From: DATGKG01 sp963851325
Lineage (GTDB): Bacteria; Desulfobacterota; Binatia; Binatales; Binataceae
Direction: 5' to 3'
DNA: 64,000 nt
NCBI GenBank assembly: GCA_963851325.1
Contig: CAWKOR010000001.1
Coordinates: forward strand, 1,674,001-1,738,000
In this document: positions 45,104-53,457 of the stretch, piece after piece
Numbering within the stretch: the stretch's first letter is position 1
How the letters are laid out: each line of letters begins with the position of its first letter
Notes under the pieces: generated by a model
The model's database searches: none
The model's input: only the letters and a program-made list of their open reading frames with translations
What the model was told of the DNA's origin: nothing
Program-made: the position numbers and the translations under genes

Positions 45104-46687
45104 GTGGGCCGCAACATTCTATTTATTACCACCGATCAGCAGCGCTACGATTCGCTCGGATGCAATGGCGGCGTGATCGCAAAGACTCCGATCGCCGACC
45201 AGCTTGCTGCGAACGGAATCAACTATCGTCGCGCGCACAATCAGAACGTGGTCTGCATGCCGGCGCGTTCCACGATGATCACCGGGCAGTATGTGCGCAC
45301 CCATGGCGTATTCGCCAACGGCGTAGCGTTGCCACCCGATGCACCCAGCGTCGCGGCCTATCTGCATGAGAAAGCCGGATATCGCACCGCGCTCCTGGGC
45401 AAGGCGCACTTCGAGCCTGCGCTCGACTTCTCCGGTCGATGGCCGGAGAACACCATGGGGCGCCAGGGAAAGACCGGTCCGTGGCGCGGCTTCGAGCATA
45501 TGGAGCTCGCGATGCACGTGCCGATGGGAGGATGGCATTACTCAGTATGGTTACAGAGTAACTATCCGAATGAGGTTAGTGGATTTGCTCCATTACTCAG
45601 TGCGCGCGGCGGAGGTGATACCGGCGCTCCCGAAGTGAAATACAATCCGATTCCTCGCGAACATTATCATACCGACTGGGTAGCTGATCGCACGATTGCA
45701 TTTCTGGATTCGCTCGACCCCGACGAAAACTGGTTCGTGTGGATGAGTTTTCCCGATCCACATCATCCCTGGGATCCGCCCGAGTCGGAGGCCCGCAGAA
45801 TCAACTGGCGCGATCTCGATTTGCCGCCCGGCCATCCCGGCTCGCGCGAAAAGATCGAGGCTATCCTCCGCCAGAAGCCGCGCCATTGGCTGGAATGGTA
45901 CGAGGGGCGCTTTCGGAATCCTGAGGGCGGTCCGGTCAGGTATGTCCCGGCCCAGATGACGCACGACCAGGTTCGCGAGATCAACGCATTAGTTCATGTC
46001 GAGAACGAACTCATCGATCAGGCATGCGGCCGTGTGCTGCGGAGAATCGGCGAACGAAAGTGGGACGCGCGGACCGATGTATTTTTCACCACCGATCACG
46101 GCGAGCTGCAGGGCGACTTCGGCCTGGTTTATAAAGGGCCGTATCATGTCGATGCGCTGATGCGGATTCCGATGATCTGGCGGCCGGCGCCGAGCGCCAA
46201 GGTTAACCCGGCACAGATTTCGGAACCGGTCGGCCAGCTCGATCTGGCGCCGACCTTTTGCGATATCGCGGGGGTGCCGGTCCCATCGTGGATGGATGGC
46301 AAGCCGCTGCCGACCGCGCCGAATTCAGGACGCGAGCGAGTGATTACCGAATGGGATAGTCAGTTCGCGCAAGTTGGAATGCACATGAAGTCTATTTACC
46401 GTGACGGGTACGTATGCACTGTGTACGAGAAGAGTACCCGCGACGTCGGTTTTGATCTCGCGAGTGTCATACGCGGAGGCCTCGGCGGCCCCGACGTTCC
46501 GATTCCCGACATCACCTACAATGGCACTGAAGGCGAACTATACAATCTGCGCGAGGATCCGATGCAGTGGCGCAATCTGTGGAACGACGCGGGCTTCGCA
46601 AAGCTGAAGTCCGACTTGATCGCGGACCTTTACGATAATCTGCCACCGGCGCGCGATCCCCAACTTCCGGTCGAGGCCGCCGCGTGA
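45104..46687 (+). CDS. Formylglycine-dependent sulfatase
   Basis: 527 residues from the GTG at 45104, which has AGGAGG 7 bases upstream; the open frame reaches 44942 inside the DUF1330 gene. It begins RNILFITTDQQRYDSLGC, with the nucleophile motif CMPARSTMITG (C-x-P-A-R) for formylglycine formation. Metal/active site parts: PHHPWDPP, TTDHGELQGDFGLVYKGPYH. No signal peptide, so cytosolic: it would cut alkyl or aryl sulfates inside the cell. A maturase (FGE or AtsB-type) is not seen in the window. Codons near 45541-45610 are AT-richer than their surroundings. Confidence 0.92.
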   Translation: MGRNILFITTDQQRYDSLGCNGGVIAKTPIADQLAANGINYRRAHNQNVVCMPARSTMITGQYVRTHGVFANGVALPPDAPSVAAYLHEKAGYRTALLGKAHFEPALDFSGRWPENTMGRQGKTGPWRGFEHMELAMHVPMGGWHYSVWLQSNYPNEVSGFAPLLSARGGGDTGAPEVKYNPIPREHYHTDWVADRTIAFLDSLDPDENWFVWMSFPDPHHPWDPPESEARRINWRDLDLPPGHPGSREKIEAILRQKPRHWLEWYEGRFRNPEGGPVRYVPAQMTHDQVREINALVHVENELIDQACGRVLRRIGERKWDARTDVFFTTDHGELQGDFGLVYKGPYHVDALMRIPMIWRPAPSAKVNPAQISEPVGQLDLAPTFCDIAGVPVPSWMDGKPLPTAPNSGRERVITEWDSQFAQVGMHMKSIYRDGYVCTVYEKSTRDVGFDLASVIRGGLGGPDVPIPDITYNGTEGELYNLREDPMQWRNLWNDAGFAKLKSDLIADLYDNLPPARDPQLPVEAAA

Positions 46688-46715
46688 TCGCCAACTACCT
46701 AACCCGGGACTCACG

Positions 46716-47750
46716 ATGAAGCCGCTCACCTTGGTCGGAGGCTACGGCTCGCCTTACTCGCGAAAAATGCGTGCGGTGCTCCGTTATCGACGCATTCCGT
46801 TTCGCTGGATCATGCGCGGCTCGGCGGAAGACGTCGGCATCCCGCCGGTGCCGGTCGCGCTGATTCCGGTGCTGGTGTTCCCGGGCGACAATGGCGCACC
46901 CGACGAGGCGATGATCGATTCGACCTTCGAGATCATGCGGCTCGAAAGTATGTTCAAGGAGCGCTCGCTGATCCCGCCCGATCCCGCGCTGGCATTTCTC
47001 CATTCGCTAATCGAAGACTACGGCGACGAATGGCTTACCAAGCCGATGTTCCATTACCGATGGAACTACGCCCCGGACATTCGCAAGGCGTCGCAGGTTC
47101 TGATTCTCGATCGGATGCCGCATCTCGACGGCGCACGTCTCGAGCATGCGGCCAAAATGATCGCCGATCGCCAAATCGCACGGCTCACCGTGGTTGGCTC
47201 CAATCCGGTGACGCGGCCGGTAATCGAGGACAGCTACCAGCGGCTGCTCGCGATTCTCGATCGGCACATCGCCGGTGGTTTACTGTTCCTGATGGGCAAT
47301 CGGCCCGGAGTCGGAGACTTCGGATTGTTCGGGCAATTGAGTCAACTGACTCACTTCGATCCCACGCCAGCCGCGATCGCAGCGGATCATGCGCCTCGGG
47401 TTTATTCATGGGTCAACAGAATGGAGGACCTCGCGGCAATCGACGTCGCCGACGACGGCTGGCTCGCGCGCGATCGAGTCGGCGCAACCCTGCACCAACT
47501 GCTGTGCGAGATCGGCCGCGTCTACGCGCCGTTTCTGATCGCCAACGCGCGCGCGCTCAATTCCAAGGCCGCGGAAGTTCGAGCCGAGATCGACGGGCGT
47601 CCGTGGACCCAACAGCCCTTTCCATACCAGGGGAAATGTTTGAGGTGGCTGCGCGAGGCGCGGGCCGCATTGAGTGACGGCGATCGAGCATTCGTGGATC
47701 GGGTTCTGGCCGGCACCGGATGTGAAGCAATCTTCGCCGCCAGCGTGTGA
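46716..47750 (+). CDS. Glutathione S-transferase-like protein
   Basis: 344 residues, longer than typical GSTs (about 200-230). The N-terminal thioredoxin-like part reads LVGGYGSPYSRKMRAVLRYR, with YSRKM in the place of the catalytic Ser/Cys. The following helical domain (IEDYGDEWLTKPMFHYRW) is as in GST-C, with added helices at the end. It probably binds glutathione or a hydrophobic substrate. Last gene of the TetR-led operon, 28 bases after the sulfatase. Confidence 0.8.
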   Translation: MKPLTLVGGYGSPYSRKMRAVLRYRRIPFRWIMRGSAEDVGIPPVPVALIPVLVFPGDNGAPDEAMIDSTFEIMRLESMFKERSLIPPDPALAFLHSLIEDYGDEWLTKPMFHYRWNYAPDIRKASQVLILDRMPHLDGARLEHAAKMIADRQIARLTVVGSNPVTRPVIEDSYQRLLAILDRHIAGGLLFLMGNRPGVGDFGLFGQLSQLTHFDPTPAAIAADHAPRVYSWVNRMEDLAAIDVADDGWLARDRVGATLHQLLCEIGRVYAPFLIANARALNSKAAEVRAEIDGRPWTQQPFPYQGKCLRWLREARAALSDGDRAFVDRVLAGTGCEAIFAASV

Positions 47751-47759
47751 TCGGTTCAG

Positions 47760-48269
47760 CTACCTGAGCGCCAGCAGCATCTCAAAGTAGGATTCATCGA
47801 TCAATTTGTTGCGATCGATTCCGAGCGCGCTCAGTAGCTCTTCGACCGCCAAGCGGCTCTGCTCGGGATCCCCGTCCTCGCCGAGCACCGCTTCGATCTC
47901 GCCGTATTCGCCGAGGCCGTCGACGCGATCGAGGTGCAGGCGTATGTGATCGCGCATCATCAGAATGCGCGTCTTGCGCACCGTGGCGATCGTGCCGAGC
48001 GCCTGCGCCAGCATCTCGCGTGTCTTCTCAGGCTCAGCGATCGGAACGATGTCGTAACTGCTGAGCATGAGATGCCGGCTGTCCTGGCGTCCATAGAAGA
48101 TCATCCACGCGCCGGATTCCTCTTCGCGCAGCTTCAGCTTGCCTGCCGCGACGCGGAAGAAAGTGTCGCGCTGAATCAAGGTTGCCTTGAACCGATACTC
48201 GATCGCCTCGGCCTGCTTCCTTGCGCGATCAAGATTGTCGAGTGTGAATTTCGCTTCGAGGTTCCGCAT
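47760..48269 (-). CDS. CYTH-domain protein (class IV cyclase/thiamine-triphosphatase-like)
   Basis: 169 residues. RNLEAKFTLDNLDRARKQAE is a basic/acidic variant of the ExExK start (E-A-K here), followed by QRDTFFRVAAGKLKLREE, FYGRQDSRHLM, MRDHIRLHLDRVDGLGEYGE and EIEAVL. These are CyaB/ThTPase-type tunnel residues that hold a triphosphate. Family enzymes make cAMP or hydrolyse triphosphates; which one is open. It starts 41 bases inside the end of the NDH-2 gene, so the two are coupled. Confidence 0.82.
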   Translation of the reverse strand: MRNLEAKFTLDNLDRARKQAEAIEYRFKATLIQRDTFFRVAAGKLKLREEESGAWMIFYGRQDSRHLMLSSYDIVPIAEPEKTREMLAQALGTIATVRKTRILMMRDHIRLHLDRVDGLGEYGEIEAVLGEDGDPEQSRLAVEELLSALGIDRNKLIDESYFEMLLALR

Positions 48270-49602
48270 TCGCTTGCCGCGTCGTAGAGATTAGTTCGTC
48301 GACGTCGCCTGTGATCAATCGCGCGCCGCGTTGATATGTGACATACGCCCAGGCCCAATCGAGAATCACCATCACGCGATTGCGAAATCCGACCAACAAG
48401 GCGATGTGGACCAGACCCCAGATGAACCAGGCGATCAGACCGCTCAGCTTGAATTTGCCGATCTGCAGAATCGCGAATGCGCGTCCGACCGTCGCGAGCG
48501 TCCCCTTGTCCAGGTATTTGAACGGAAGATTCGGCTTGCCCGCGAGCGTCCTGACGATGTTCGCGGCGGCCCAGCGACCCTGCTGAACCGCGACCGCCGC
48601 AAGCCCCGGCATCGCGCGCCCCTTGGCATCCACGCAGGCGGCGATGTCTCCGATAACGAACACTTCCGGATGCTGCTCGAGCGTGAGATCGCTGCGGACC
48701 TTCACCCGGCCCGTGCCATCGAGTTCCGCTCCCAGGGTTTTCGCCAGCGGCGAGGCCGCGACGCCGGCCGCCCAGATTATCGTGTGCGCGTGAATTTCGG
48801 ACTTGTCGAAGCGAACCAGGTTGGAGGCAATTTCCTTGGCGGCGGTGTTAGTCAGGACGTCCACGCCCCGGTTGCCAAGCGCGGCCGCGGCTTTCCGAGC
48901 GAGCGTTTCGTCGAAGCTCGGGAGAATTCGCGGGCCCGCTTCCACCAGGACGATTCGCGCTTCGCGAGGATCGATGCGCCGGAAATCGCTGACGATGACG
49001 TCGCGCGAAATTTCCGCGATTGCGCCCGCCAGCTCGACGCCGGTCGGTCCGCCGCCGATCACGACAAAGGTGAGCAGCCTGCGTCGCGCGGCCTCGTCGC
49101 GCTCGCGCTCAGCCATTTCGAACGACAACAGGATCTCGCGCCGGATATCGATGGCATCTTCGAGGCTCTTCAGACCGCGCGCATAGCGTGACCATTCGTC
49201 GTGGCCGAAGTAGAAGTTATCGGCACCTGCCGCGATGATCAGAAAATCATACTTAATGTCGCCCTGGGTGGTGGTGACGCGATGGCCATCCAGATCGATG
49301 GCGCGCACTTCTTCGAGCAGGACCCGGGTGTTGAGATTGCGCCGGAAGATCGAGCGGATCGGATACGCAATATTCGCGGGCGACAAACCGGCCGTCGCGA
49401 CCTGGTAGAGCAGCGGCTGAAACAAATGATGATTGCGGCGATCGATGATCGTGATTTCGACCTTAGCGCGGCGCAGCGCCGCTGCAGCATTGAGGCCGCC
49501 GAAACCCGCGCCGACGATCACGACCTGCGGTGCGCTGGAAGGATGCCGATCACGGGCGCTCGATTGGGTGATTTCGCTTGCGGCGGACACTGAGACTTCC
49601 AT
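48229..49602 (-). CDS. ndh: Type II NADH:quinone oxidoreductase
   Basis: 457 residues. FAD site VVIVGAGFGGLNAAAALRRA near residue 27, NAD site FVVIGGGPTGVELAGAIAE near 180, and FVIGDIAACVDAKGRAMPGL near the flavin end. A hydrophobic C-terminal part (LIAWFIWGLVHIALLVGFRN) anchors it to the membrane. It passes NADH electrons to quinone without proton pumping, feeding the act-cox chain seen at the start of the window (functional link is inference). Overlaps the CYTH gene by 41 bases. Confidence 0.92.
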   Translation of the reverse strand: MEVSVSAASEITQSSARDRHPSSAPQVVIVGAGFGGLNAAAALRRAKVEITIIDRRNHHLFQPLLYQVATAGLSPANIAYPIRSIFRRNLNTRVLLEEVRAIDLDGHRVTTTQGDIKYDFLIIAAGADNFYFGHDEWSRYARGLKSLEDAIDIRREILLSFEMAERERDEAARRRLLTFVVIGGGPTGVELAGAIAEISRDVIVSDFRRIDPREARIVLVEAGPRILPSFDETLARKAAAALGNRGVDVLTNTAAKEIASNLVRFDKSEIHAHTIIWAAGVAASPLAKTLGAELDGTGRVKVRSDLTLEQHPEVFVIGDIAACVDAKGRAMPGLAAVAVQQGRWAAANIVRTLAGKPNLPFKYLDKGTLATVGRAFAILQIGKFKLSGLIAWFIWGLVHIALLVGFRNRVMVILDWAWAYVTYQRGARLITGDVDELISTTRQANAEPRSEIHTRQS

Positions 49603-49751
49603 GGAAAATGTCGCGGCGCGTTAGCCCTAAACTACCTGCCTGCCGATATCAAAATCCAACCGGCACAGATCAAACTTGACAGCTGATCCAGGCGCCGAAT
49701 AGCTTCGATGCCTCTATCCATAGAAAGCAACTTCATCCTGGAAGCATAGAC

Positions 49752-50930
49752 GTGGCGAATCCGAAGAAAGACCTCAACCCTTATCTGACGCGGCTGCACG
49801 AGCTGGGATTCGATCCCACCGCGCCGATTCCAGACCGCATCGCAAAACTCCGCGAGCTGCGCGCAACCGCCGGAGTGGACGATCTCGCGATCGCCAAAGC
49901 GCTCGGCGAGATAAACGATTCGGGCGCGGGCGAGCTGCTGGTGGTGATGGAGTCGAACGCAACCGGCGCGTTGCGGCGCGAGATCCGCCGCGCCATTTAC
50001 AAGCTTCGCCAGCATGGCGTCGAGGTGCGCGAGCCGGAAGCGCAACGCGCCGCGGAGGTTGCTCCGGCGGAGCCCGGGTTGACCGCGCTGATGTCTCCGA
50101 TCGATCCGGAGGGCGCGCAGATCGTTTGGCTGATCAAGGCGCGGCCGCGCGGCGGGCTGGTCCGGTTGTGGGGTCTCATTTCCGAAACCCAGGGGCTCGC
50201 GGGCGCGCAGAATCATGCGCTCAATCGGCGCGAGCTGAAAACGCAGCAGGAGGAACTCGAACAGCAGGCGGGGGTAAAGCTCATCGATATCGATCCGCGG
50301 CTCGCCGATTTCATCCTGTGCGACGCCTATCGCAGGACTCCGGAGTCCGCTCGCCTGAATGTAGGAAGTTTCTACGCATTGCGCACCGAGGTGACCGGCG
50401 CTCCGCTGCCGACTGAGCTTGCGCATCCGATCTACTCGGAGTTCGCCAAAGAGTCGGCTGAGGAGCCGTCGATCGATCTGTTGAAGGAACCGGAGGTCCA
50501 GGCCTTTCGCATTCCGCCCAAGGAGCTCGAGCCCTACCTCGATGAGGTCAACCGCGCGCAGGAGAGCGTGCTGGTCGTCAGCCGCTCCTCGCAGGAGGAT
50601 CGCATCATGGGCGCCGTCGAGAAGGCGATCGGCGAGCTGCTGAGCGGCGCGCGCGCCGAGCGCCTGCGCCGTCGCCTCGAAGATACCGGACTCTACCTGG
50701 CGAAGACCGGACGCCGTCAGCAGGCTGGATGGGCGGCGGCCGCGGCGGCGAAGATTCGCGATGGGGCCGATCTCAAAAAGGTGCCGTTCTTCCGCTCGCT
50801 GGTGCAGACCCAGTTGGGCGCGATGATGACGCGGGAGGCGGAGCGCAAGCGCGAGGAGCCGCGCCTCATCATGACTCCAGCCGAGGCGCTGCGGGCGCAG
50901 GAGGAAGCTCGCGCGCGCTCCCGTCGCTAG
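49752..50930 (+). CDS. Hypothetical protein with HEAT-like start
   Basis: 392 residues from a GTG. No signal or membrane helix. The first 90 residues are helical, with SNATGALRREIRRAIYKLR like a single HEAT repeat; the middle is alpha/beta (GAQIVWLIKARPRGGLVRLW and LAGAQNHALNRRELKTQQEE), and the last part is Arg/Glu-rich helix. I do not recognise the family. Codon use and length support a real gene. It is divergent from ndh. Confidence 0.7.
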   Translation: MANPKKDLNPYLTRLHELGFDPTAPIPDRIAKLRELRATAGVDDLAIAKALGEINDSGAGELLVVMESNATGALRREIRRAIYKLRQHGVEVREPEAQRAAEVAPAEPGLTALMSPIDPEGAQIVWLIKARPRGGLVRLWGLISETQGLAGAQNHALNRRELKTQQEELEQQAGVKLIDIDPRLADFILCDAYRRTPESARLNVGSFYALRTEVTGAPLPTELAHPIYSEFAKESAEEPSIDLLKEPEVQAFRIPPKELEPYLDEVNRAQESVLVVSRSSQEDRIMGAVEKAIGELLSGARAERLRRRLEDTGLYLAKTGRRQQAGWAAAAAAKIRDGADLKKVPFFRSLVQTQLGAMMTREAERKREEPRLIMTPAEALRAQEEARARSRR

Positions 50931-50989
50931 CCAAGCAGCCTACTTTCTGTAGCGAATAAAAAGCGAAAGGCCTTATACAATAAGGATAG

Positions 50990-51220
50990 TTTGGCTTCGT
51001 TTGGTAATTTTTAGAGTTTGAGACGACGCACTCTGAGGTCTTTGGTGAAGCGCTCAGCCACCACCCGTTCACAATGCTCCGCGGTGGGTTCGTTTCTGAA
51101 TCTTAGCGAAGTGGGTTTGTTTTTGCATTTTTCGGCGTTTGGCGCTTGATGGATCCGAGGTCTTTCGCGAAGCGCTCAGGACCGCCGCTCACGATGTTCG
51201 CGGTGGGTTTGTTTTTGCAA
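50990..51220 (+). repeat. Dispersed repeat array (two ~65-bp units plus linking copy)
   Basis: 50990-51012 is TTTGGCTTCGTTTGGTAATTT. Unit 1 at 51035-51100 and unit 2 at 51157-51220 both start GAGGTCTTT, continue GAAGCGCTCAG, and end CGCGGTGGGTTYGTTT. A third GTGGGTTTGTTT core is at 51111-51122. The same modules appear on the other strand at 16432-16683. Confidence 0.65.
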
Positions 51221-51298
51221 TTCTCCCCGATGTTCGCCGGCCTCCATCGACGGCCAGTCTGATAGTATACCATCTTTGCCTACTGGCAGCTTGGACTT

Positions 51299-51338
51299 CC
51301 TTACAAAAGGAAGGGCCGACTCGATGGCGAGCCGGCCC
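51299..51338 (-). terminator. Rho-independent terminator of the amidohydrolase gene
   Basis: GGGCCGACTCG and CGAGCCGGCCC pair over 10 of 11 bases around ATGG (51313-51338). Read on the minus strand it is followed by TTCCTTTTGT. It lies 25 bases past the amidohydrolase stop. Confidence 0.75.
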
Positions 51339-51362
51339 CGATTCATTCGTCTGTCGCGTCGA

Positions 51363-52604
51363 CTATGCGCTAGCGCGCTGCTCGCGATACTTCATCAGCT
51401 TCTCAACGTCGAACTTCCATAGCTTCGCCGCATTGAGGCCCAGAATCTTCGCCCGTTGTTCGTCATTGAGATCCTTCATCTGACGCTCGACTGCCTGGAA
51501 CGAATGCGGCCACGAGCCCTCGTGATGCGGATAGTCGTTCGCCCACAGGAAATTGTCGACCAGGTTGTATTTCACGGCGAGGTCCAGCCCGACCGGATCT
51601 TCCTGGAACGATGCATAGCCGTTGGAGTGGAAGTATTCGCTCGGCTTCTGCTTCAGCCTTGGGAATGCCCACATGTGATGCTTGACGAATGCCTCGTCCA
51701 TCGCTTCCAGCGCCCACGCGACCCATCCGATGCCTGATTCAATCGCCGCAAAGCGGATGCGCGGGAAGCGCTCGATCACACCCGATGCACATAGATGGGC
51801 AACCGGTTCGATGGTCGGCACCAGCGAATGCGAGACGTAGTTGATGACCGCGCCGCCGTCTTTGCGCGCCGCGCGAGGGTCGCGTCCGGTGGAAACGTGA
51901 AAGGTGATCGGAATATCGGCATCCTGAATCGCGGCCCACATCGGATCGTACATCCCGAGGTTGTAGTTGGGATGGCGCGCGTCATGCGCGCCGAAGATCG
52001 GCTTGCACGGCAGCGTGAGGCCGCGAAATCCCAGCTTTGCGACGCGCTGGATTTCAGCCGTCGCGGTGGTGACGTCGGCGGTCGCGATACACGCCATCGG
52101 CGACATGCGATCGTTGTAGGGGCCGAAGGTTTCCCAAGCCCAGTCATTCCAGATTTTGCATTGCGCAGTGGCAAACTCGGCATCCGAGGTGGCCCACATC
52201 GTCAGGCCTTTGTTGGGGAAAATGATTTCGGCATCGACGCCGTCGCGCGCGTGATCGCGCAGCCGCTCGACGGGATCGTAGCCGCGGCTGTTGCGATAGA
52301 AGTCCTCGCCGGTCAGCTTACTGTCGAGCAGGCGTGACTTCGCCCATCCTTCCGAGATGCTCCACTTGACGCCGTTCTCGTCGACTTCGACGCGCGGCAA
52401 GCGCGGCAAATATTTCTTGTCGATGCGCTCCGCCCATAGATTCGCGGGTTCCTGCGCATGGCAATCCGCCGAGATCATCAGGAAATGCCCCGGGTCATCC
52501 GGACGCACGGTACGCTTCCATCCTTGATGACCGGGTGTCTCCAGACGCCATTTATTGTTCTGATCGACTTCGTTTCCGCCCTGAATTGAAACAGATGCAC
52601 CCAT
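51363..52604 (-). CDS. Amidohydrolase family 2 (ACMSD-like) metal hydrolase
   Basis: 413 residues from the ATG at 52604 with AAGGAG 6 bases upstream; the open frame reaches 52679. PF04909-type features: ISADCHAQEP (the D-x-H metal motif), PITFHVSTGRD with the middle His, the RIRFAAIESGIGWVAWALEA strand, and LWANDYPHHEGSWP with the final Asp. Such enzymes decarboxylate or hydrolyse ring-derived acids. The substrate is unknown. Next to a GNAT gene, with CoA-transferase and thiolase genes further on, suggesting catabolic use. Confidence 0.88.
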   Translation of the reverse strand: MGASVSIQGGNEVDQNNKWRLETPGHQGWKRTVRPDDPGHFLMISADCHAQEPANLWAERIDKKYLPRLPRVEVDENGVKWSISEGWAKSRLLDSKLTGEDFYRNSRGYDPVERLRDHARDGVDAEIIFPNKGLTMWATSDAEFATAQCKIWNDWAWETFGPYNDRMSPMACIATADVTTATAEIQRVAKLGFRGLTLPCKPIFGAHDARHPNYNLGMYDPMWAAIQDADIPITFHVSTGRDPRAARKDGGAVINYVSHSLVPTIEPVAHLCASGVIERFPRIRFAAIESGIGWVAWALEAMDEAFVKHHMWAFPRLKQKPSEYFHSNGYASFQEDPVGLDLAVKYNLVDNFLWANDYPHHEGSWPHSFQAVERQMKDLNDEQRAKILGLNAAKLWKFDVEKLMKYREQRASA

Positions 52605-52688
52605 GGGGTTCTCCTTGTACAGCTCGCCCGCCGAAGCTGGGTTGCTGCCGATGCGGTTACGACTCGCAGCGTAACTCAAAATATGCGC

Positions 52689-53171
52689 CTACTCCAATCC
52701 CAAGGAGTAACCGAAATGGGTCCGCGTCCATCCGAGGCGTTGGTAAAATTTATGTGCGCGCGGACGCGCGATGTTACTGGTCAACGCCAACTTGTAGCAT
52801 CCGCGGCGGCGCGCGAGGTCAGTTGCGGCCGCCATCAGATGTTGCCCGATCCCCGATGAACGCGCGTCGGCATCGACGACGACATTCTCGATGATCGCGA
52901 ACGGCTTCAGCGCATGACCAAGATGAGGAACGACGATTACATGACAGGTCCCGACGATTTCGCCGCCAACCTCGGCCACCATGATGGTGTGATCGCGATC
53001 GCGTGCGAGTTTGTTGAATGCCGCCACCAGCCGCGCCTTCGGGACGCGCAACCTCAAGTAATTCTTTAGGTGGAGCTGGTCATACAGTTGCTGCAATCTC
53101 GGAAGGTCGGATTTGCGCGCGCGTCGGATGCGGATCGCGCAAGCATCGCGAGCGGAATTTGCTCGGGGCAT
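52689..53171 (-). CDS. GNAT family N-acetyltransferase
   Basis: 160 residues. GNAT fold: IRIRRARKSDLPRLQQLYDQ, VGTCHVIVVPHL, IENVVVDADARSSGIGQHLM with the acetyl-CoA R/GxxG loop, and HKFYQRLGWTRTHFGYSLGL at the end. The acceptor is not known. It is followed by the amidohydrolase gene on the same strand (84-base gap). Confidence 0.88.
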   Translation of the reverse strand: MPRANSARDACAIRIRRARKSDLPRLQQLYDQLHLKNYLRLRVPKARLVAAFNKLARDRDHTIMVAEVGGEIVGTCHVIVVPHLGHALKPFAIIENVVVDADARSSGIGQHLMAAATDLARRRGCYKLALTSNIARPRAHKFYQRLGWTRTHFGYSLGLE

Positions 53172-53233
53172 ACGGTCAGCTACGATGATGCACCCATGTT
53201 CCCGTCGTCAAGGCTCGCGCGCTCTGCACGCCT

Positions 53234-53331
53234 GGTAGGGGCGGTTCGCAAACCGTCCACAGCGAGGGTGCGCGGGGGGGGGTCCTGGCGATTGCGGCAT
53301 CGTTGCGGGTCGTTCGCGAACGACCCCTACC
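53234..53331. repeat. REP-like palindrome pair
   Basis: GGTAGGGGCGGTTCGC at 53234-53249 and, inverted, GCGAACGACCCCTACC ending at 53331 flank the insert. The right part holds a perfect 20-base palindrome GGGTCGTTCGCGAACGACCC at 53307-53326. The left one is imperfect (GGTTCGCAAACC). No gene fits here. The layout is that of a bacterial interspersed mosaic element. Confidence 0.7.
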
Positions 53332-53457
53332 CGAAAGGTCCGGCGTACGATGACCAGGGATCGCAACAGACAAGCCGCGGGCCCGATTTGAGAGGTCTCG
53401 AGGCCGAATCGAAATTTAGACGATACGGGGCGAAGCAGAGTCGAGGAACAATCTAAA

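Larger units (their letters stand above)
50931..51362. other. Intergenic region with repeat copies and terminator
   Basis: 432 bases with no gene. It holds the small hairpin CCTTAT-ACA-ATAAGG (50971-50985), the repeat array at 50990-51220 and the terminator at 51299-51338. A short AT-rich strip lies at 51258-51275. Confidence 0.6.
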
